Below are positions 60,279-64,000 of a stretch of DNA of 64,000 nt, in pieces. This DNA is from Oscillospiraceae bacterium (GTDB lineage: Bacteria; Bacillota; Clostridia; Oscillospirales; Oscillospiraceae): assembly GCA_015067795.1 (NCBI GenBank), contig SVLU01000005.1, positions 1 through 64,000 on the forward strand, in the 5' to 3' direction. Made by a program: the position numbers and the translations under genes. The notes beneath the pieces are model-generated. The model did not search any database, was not told where the DNA came from, and saw only the letters and a program-made list of their open reading frames with translations. Position 1 is the stretch's first letter. Each line of letters starts with the position of its first letter.

Positions 60279-61025
60279 ATGAACGACGATAAGAAAAGGA
60301 ACAAGTATTTCACAGAAAAGGGACTTTACATAGTCCTCTTTGTATGTGTGGCTATTGTAGGTATCGCATCCTGGGCGCTTCTGTTTCACGGCCTTGGCAA
60401 TGACGAAACGGCAGTTCCTGTAAGCGGAACGGTTGACGAGGTGCTGGATGAGGAAAACGACTCCGAAACCGCTGAACCTGAAACCGAAGCACCTGAAGCG
60501 GAGGAAACAAAATCAGCCGAACCGGCTGATGAGGCTGTCAGCGTTTGGAAAGAGGTTGAACCCACAACCGAAGAGCCGGTAGAGGAACCCAAGGAGGACT
60601 CAACCGAAAAGACGGCTGATTATATCTGGCCTCTTGCAGGTGCGGTACAGGTTTCCTATTCCATGGACGAGCTTGTTTACGACAAGACCATGGCAGACTG
60701 GCGTACCCATGACGGCATCGACATCGAAGCACAGGTGGGAACCCGGGTCATGGCGGTAACCGATGGTACAGTTACCGAGGTTAATACCGATGATATGTAC
60801 GGTACAACTGTTGTAATCAGCCATTCGGATGGTACTGAAAGCATCTATTCCAATCTTGCGAGTGTCCCGACCGTTGAAGTTGGTGATACGGTAAGCTGCG
60901 GCGATATCATTGGCTCCGTAGGCGATACTGCGGAAGCCGAAACAAGTGAGGTCAGCCATCTCCACTTCGCAATGAAGAAGGACGGCAAAAGCGTTGACCC
61001 CAACGAATTTCTCCCAAACCGCTAA
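60279..61025 (+). CDS. M23 (LytM) peptidoglycan endopeptidase, membrane-anchored
   Basis: A 248-residue protein with one membrane span (about 16-37) and an acidic, repeat-like Glu/Pro/Thr linker (about 43-112, for example SETAEPETEAPEAEETK). The M23 domain (about 115-245) has all zinc and catalytic residues: His144 and Asp148 in THDGIDIEA, His227 and His229 in SHLHFAMKKDGKSVDPNEF. It should cut peptide cross-bridges at the outer face of the membrane. The layout resembles SpoIIQ-like and other SpoII-type LytM proteins, but a sporulation role cannot be shown. TGGAGG sets ATG 60279. Confidence 0.88.
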   Translation: MNDDKKRNKYFTEKGLYIVLFVCVAIVGIASWALLFHGLGNDETAVPVSGTVDEVLDEENDSETAEPETEAPEAEETKSAEPADEAVSVWKEVEPTTEEPVEEPKEDSTEKTADYIWPLAGAVQVSYSMDELVYDKTMADWRTHDGIDIEAQVGTRVMAVTDGTVTEVNTDDMYGTTVVISHSDGTESIYSNLASVPTVEVGDTVSCGDIIGSVGDTAEAETSEVSHLHFAMKKDGKSVDPNEFLPNR

Positions 61026-61053
61026 CTCCGGCTATAAGCTTTTTCATTTGTCA

Positions 61054-61083
61054 GCGCCTTTCTGTATTTTTACAGAGAGGCGT
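61054..61083 (+). terminator. Hairpin after the M23 gene
   Basis: GCGCCTTTCTGTA (61054-61066) pairs with TACAGAGAGGCGT (61071-61083). T tract is weak. Confidence 0.6.
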
Positions 61084-61144
61084 TGACTATTTTGTTGTGT
61101 GGATGTAAAATTCAATTAATCTTGAGTAAAGGAGATTGCTCAAC

Positions 61145-62071
61145 ATGAAAATCTACAACAGCATAGCCGAAACAATAGGCGGCACACCTCTTATCAGACT
61201 TACAAAGACAGAAAAGCTCCATTCCCTGAAAGCCCAACTCATAATCAAGGCAGAGTCCTTTAACCCGGGTGGAAGTGCCAAGGACAGGGTTGGTCTGGAA
61301 ATGGTTCTTGACGCTGAGCACAGAGGAATTCTTCAGCCCGGCGGTACAATAATCGAGCCTACAAGCGGCAACACAGGTATTGGCCTTGCCGTTATGGCTG
61401 CTGTAAAGGACTATAAGCTTATTATCACCATGCCCGACACCATGAGCGTTGAACGTCAGAAGCTGATGGCGGCTTACGGTGCAGAAATAATCCTCACCGA
61501 TGGTGTTCTCGGTATGAAAGGTGCTATCGCGAAGGCGGAGGAGCTTGCCGCTTCCATTCCAAACAGCTTCATTGCAGGACAGTTTGAAAATCCTGCCAAT
61601 CCCGCCGCTCATTACAATGCAACCGGTCCTGAGCTTTGGGCGGACTCAGATGGAAAGGTTGATATTTTCGTTGCAGGCATCGGCACAGGCGGCACTATTA
61701 CAGGCACAGGCCGTTATCTCAAGGAGAGAAATCCCGAAATACAGGTGATCGGCGTTGAGCCTGCCGATTCCCCAGTTCTCACGGAGGGGCGTTCAGGACC
61801 TCACGGCTTACAGGGCATCGGTGCTAATTTTATACCCGATGTTCTTGATATGTCCGTTGTTGACAGGGTGATGACACGAACCACCCGACAGGCGTACGCC
61901 GCAGGCCGTGAGCTTGCCCGGGAGGAAGGTATCCTTGTCGGCATCAGCTCAGGCGCGGCTCTATCCGCAGGTATTGAGCTTGCCAAATTAGAGGAAAACC
62001 GCGGAAAGGTAATAGTTGTACTTTTACCGGACAGCGGCGAGAGGTATCTTTCAACTGATATGTTCGATTGA
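61145..62071 (+). CDS. cysK: Cysteine synthase A (O-acetylserine sulfhydrylase)
   Basis: A 308-residue PLP enzyme making cysteine from O-acetylserine and sulfide. It starts KIYNSIAETIGGTPLIRLTK, has the PLP lysine at 46 in NPGGSAKDRVG, the substrate loop EPTSGNTGIG (71-80), the phosphate-binding GIGTGGTITGTGRYL and the terminal SSGAA/LPDSGERYLST. All key residues are intact. AAAGGAG (61126-61132) supports ATG 61145; a TTG at 61136 is too close. Cysteine feeds Fe-S cluster and thiolation needs (PFORs, ThiI). A strong terminator follows. Confidence 0.96.
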   Translation: MKIYNSIAETIGGTPLIRLTKTEKLHSLKAQLIIKAESFNPGGSAKDRVGLEMVLDAEHRGILQPGGTIIEPTSGNTGIGLAVMAAVKDYKLIITMPDTMSVERQKLMAAYGAEIILTDGVLGMKGAIAKAEELAASIPNSFIAGQFENPANPAAHYNATGPELWADSDGKVDIFVAGIGTGGTITGTGRYLKERNPEIQVIGVEPADSPVLTEGRSGPHGLQGIGANFIPDVLDMSVVDRVMTRTTRQAYAAGRELAREEGILVGISSGAALSAGIELAKLEENRGKVIVVLLPDSGERYLSTDMFD

Positions 62072-62105
62072 ATTTCAGCTTCTGTTTATACAGAGCCAAT
62101 AATCA

Positions 62106-62140
62106 AAGCCCAAGTTGTCATAAAGACAACTTGGGCTTAT
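62106..62140 (+). terminator. Terminator of cysK
   Basis: AAGCCCAAGTTGTC (62106-62119) pairs with GACAACTTGGGCTT (62125-62138). Confidence 0.85.
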
Positions 62141-62271
62141 TGCAAATCACAGGTTTTGTGTTGTATAGAGAAAGAGAGTTGCTAATGCACTGTACTATTT
62201 TCAGCAAAAAATATTGAGTCATAAAGACTTGAAGTTAATTGGAAATTGCCGAAATATATATCATATGGTTT

Positions 62272-63273
62272 TTAGAATATAAACGAAAACGACCCATAAA
62301 CGCAAAGGAAAAATAGCATTATTATACCTGCAATAATATTCTTTTTATACTTAAGACCTTTTGCCTTTAATATAAATCCGAAAATAATTGATATAGTCGG
62401 AATAGGGGTGAATAAAAAGAATAACCACATATTTTCAACAAATAAGCCATTAAAACTTGATACAGCTCCCACTGTAGCCAATGCACCGAATATTGACAGA
62501 AGCGAAGCCACAAATAATAAAATAGATATTGTCCGCCATTTGTTTGGAACTGTATTTTCTATTGTTTTAGACGGATTCTTATACATGAACGAATAAAAAA
62601 CGGAATTATCTTTCAAATCACTTTTTCGTACAATGAAATTTTGTCCACCAAATTGGAAGAACAACCAATTACCCAAATGTTGTATTTGTTCGATATCTGT
62701 ATAATAACATTTTGAATCGCGAATTTTTTCGTTTTCGCGATATATATTTACACTTATGTGTTCGTCAAAAATCTTATATTCGTAAGTTGATTTACAAACC
62801 CTTTCGATACTGCTTTTAAAAGTCTTGCTGTATGCGAGAATCCATTTAATATGATAAACTAACCCAATAAAAAGCATTCCAAAAGCAAGGCCTATCATAA
62901 AGTCAGGTGCGTGGTTGAGAATAAAGAATATTGTGAAAAGAACAGATACTATTGTAAAAACAATAGGTCTTTTATAAATGCTTTTTCTTTGTAATCGATG
63001 CAATTCGTTCAATTCTCGTTTTGTGAAATTAAACTGATATGCTTCTATCGGTTGGGCTTCAGTGTTTTGCAGCGTGTTCTCAAAACCCAGTATTGCATCA
63101 ACTGTAACACCAAAGATTTCTTTTAATCGTTTTAAATTATCGATTGTCGGAACAGTTTGATTATTTTCCCAAAGGCTGATTGTTTGTCTGCTTACAAGCA
63201 TTTTTTGACCAAGCTCTTCTTGCGACATTCCAAGTTCTTTCCTGTGATTTTGAATAATTTCGCCAACTGTCAT
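62272..63273 (-). CDS. XRE regulator fused to a polytopic membrane domain
   Basis: A 333-residue protein. The N-terminal helix-turn-helix domain (MTVGEIIQNHRKELGMSQEE to about 64, with VSRQTISLWENNQTVPTIDN) is followed by two membrane spans (about 103-120 and 124-145), a cytoplasmic YcxB-like beta segment (about 160-240), and three further spans (about 248-272, 277-300 and 310-333). It is AT-rich with AAA/GAA codons, distinct from neighbours. AGAGGTGA lies before the start on the minus strand. Similar XRE-membrane fusions are common in Firmicutes and are thought to sense membrane signals. A CTTGA-N5-TCAAG palindrome lies in its upstream region. Confidence 0.82.
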   Translation of the reverse strand: MTVGEIIQNHRKELGMSQEELGQKMLVSRQTISLWENNQTVPTIDNLKRLKEIFGVTVDAILGFENTLQNTEAQPIEAYQFNFTKRELNELHRLQRKSIYKRPIVFTIVSVLFTIFFILNHAPDFMIGLAFGMLFIGLVYHIKWILAYSKTFKSSIERVCKSTYEYKIFDEHISVNIYRENEKIRDSKCYYTDIEQIQHLGNWLFFQFGGQNFIVRKSDLKDNSVFYSFMYKNPSKTIENTVPNKWRTISILLFVASLLSIFGALATVGAVSSFNGLFVENMWLFFLFTPIPTISIIFGFILKAKGLKYKKNIIAGIIMLFFLCVYGSFSFIF

Positions 63274-63338
63274 AAATGTCACCTCTTTTGCTTGGTTTAA
63301 GTATAGCATAAACACATTTATAAATAAAGAATATATCA

Positions 63339-63372
63339 CTTGATCTTGTCAAGCATCACTTGCAAGGAGTGA
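63339..63372. promoter_or_regulatory. Candidate operator upstream of the XRE-membrane gene
   Basis: CTTGATCTTGTCAAG (63340-63354) is an inverted repeat (CTTGA-N5-TCAAG). It is nested between ATATCACTTG and a related ACTTGCAAGGAGTGATAT, so the whole 63333-63376 stretch is roughly symmetric. Possible autoregulatory site. Confidence 0.4.
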
Positions 63373-63454
63373 TATTGTTGAAATTTTGGTTCAAGTTTTC
63401 TAAAAAGTCAATTTAGACGGAAAATGGGTATTGAATTTCATTTTGAAAATTAGC

Positions 63455-63491
63455 AAGAAAAAGCCCGGAAACCGTTGCGGCTTCCGGGCTT
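63455..63491 (-). terminator. Terminator of pfp
   Basis: AAGCCCGGAA (63461-63470) pairs with TTCCGGGCTT (63482-63491); on the minus strand it is followed by TTTTTCTTG. Confidence 0.85.
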
Positions 63492-63511
63492 GTTTTGTTT
63501 AGTATATGAAA

Positions 63512-64000
63512 TTATTTGCCCTGTTCCAGTGCGAGGGTGATGGTTGTTGCGTCGCAAACTTCGGAAGGACCATAGTACTGAATAGCACCTGGGTATACGA
63601 AGCAGGTGTTTTCAGACCACTCAGCACGACGTTCTGCGAAATACTTGAATGGAGCGCCGTCCAGTTCAACAAGAGCCTTCTTGATAACAGGCTTGTCTTC
63701 GCCGTGTCTTCTTTCCATGTTCATCATCTTGGTGATTGGCATACCGCCTGCGATCCAGCTTTCTGCAGGTTCGGAAAGGTTGGAGATCTTGGACAGATAA
63801 CCTGTGTAACCGTACTGGATGAGCATGAATGCATTGTAGCCAAGGGAGTAGCAGTAATCAGAGTCGAAGTTGGATGGGAATGCACAGCGGCCTTCGTAGC
63901 CAAGGAAGTGATGCAGAGCATTGAACTTGCCGTTGTAGGTTCCGTTAGCCTTTCTTGCTGCCAGGTTTTCCTTAACCATTGCGGAGAACAGCTTTTCGGA
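63512..64000 (-). CDS. pfp: Pyrophosphate-fructose-6-phosphate 1-phosphotransferase, C-terminal part (runs off the right edge)
   Basis: The frame stays open to base 64000, so the start lies outside the window; 162 residues are visible. They contain [40 protein letters not shown] and [20 protein letters not shown], which match the C-terminal region of the long (about 550 residues) PPi-dependent phosphofructokinases of plant/spirochete/Clostridia type. It phosphorylates fructose-6-phosphate with PPi reversibly. Together with PPDK it suggests PPi-based glycolysis. A terminator follows. Confidence 0.88.
   Translation of the reverse strand, partial: SEKLFSAMVKENLAARKANGTYNGKFNALHHFLGYEGRCAFPSNFDSDYCYSLGYNAFMLIQYGYTGYLSKISNLSEPAESWIAGGMPITKMMNMERRHGEDKPVIKKALVELDGAPFKYFAERRAEWSENTCFVYPGAIQYYGPSEVCDATTITLALEQGK

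Noticed and set aside
62141..62271. A possible small RNA or gene between cysK and the XRE-membrane gene
   Set aside because: AT-rich sequence with no convincing promoter, ORF or hairpin.
1..64000. tRNA or rRNA genes
   Set aside because: No cloverleaf with a TTCGA loop and CCA-type acceptor arm, and no rRNA stretches, were recognised on either strand by eye; a tRNA/rRNA model search would settle this.

Overview
The window is 64 kb of chromosome from an anaerobic fermentative member of the Clostridia, most likely an Oscillospirales/Ruminococcaceae-type gut bacterium. The reasons are two pyruvate:ferredoxin oxidoreductases, pyruvate phosphate dikinase, a pyrophosphate-type phosphofructokinase, bifunctional AdhE, phosphate acetyltransferase, Shine-Dalgarno sites of the AGGAGG type, near-consensus TTGACA-17-TATAAT promoters, a dockerin-bearing exoprotein, and several families of short dispersed palindromic repeats. 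No rRNA, tRNA, CRISPR array or prophage was found. The taxonomic placement is inference.

Layout. 0-7 kb: tail of an IS30-type transposase, first PFOR (nifJ), an FAD-dependent dehydrogenase, a small protein with an apparent ATT start, then a DUF3793 gene behind two GTTAG-N6-CTAAC operators. 7-16 kb: a membrane-anchored unknown, the ywiB-like/argS operon, an XpaC-like protein, yifB/comM-thiI-cinA. 16-20 kb: second, strongly codon-biased PFOR with a third GTTAG-N6-CTAAC box. 20-29 kb: DUF6809 gene, citrate synthase, secreted SLH-type protein, mnmG, phosphodiesterase, adhE plus a small kinase-like protein. 29-36 kb: rpsO, pnp with a structured leader, M16 peptidase, an XRE/small-protein divergent pair, glyS, and a probable type I toxin-antitoxin module. 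36-44 kb: nadE-mnmE, ppdK, an AT-rich SHOCT-domain gene, an HD-domain protein. 44-51 kb: dockerin M28 peptidase and a GldA/F/G-DUF4340 ABC operon. 51-56 kb: tatD, secG, XRE-lepA, pta. 56-61 kb: a conserved membrane protein divergent from a small RHH-type protein, then a BlaI/BlaR1-headed operon with lipoprotein, membrane protein and M23 peptidase. 61-64 kb: cysK, an XRE-membrane sensor, and the 3' part of pfp.

How the genes fit together. Central carbon flow dominates: PFP and PPDK (PPi-linked glycolysis), two PFORs (pyruvate to acetyl-CoA and reduced ferredoxin), then Pta (acetyl-phosphate), AdhE (ethanol, NADH disposal) or citrate synthase (biosynthesis). Translation and RNA functions (ArgS, GlyRS, S15, PNPase, LepA, ThiI, MnmG, MnmE) are scattered between them.

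The most interesting non-routine structures are: (1) a 29-residue hydrophobic toxin gene with an opposing promoter and flanking inverted repeats at 35.7-36.05 kb; (2) the pnp leader at 29.97-30.09 kb, with a five-codon ORF and an anti-SD that can pair with either of two SDs; (3) the shared operator that may tie the second PFOR to the DUF3793 iron-type locus; (4) two accessory genes each lying between duplicated terminator hairpins; (5) at least four dispersed repeat families.
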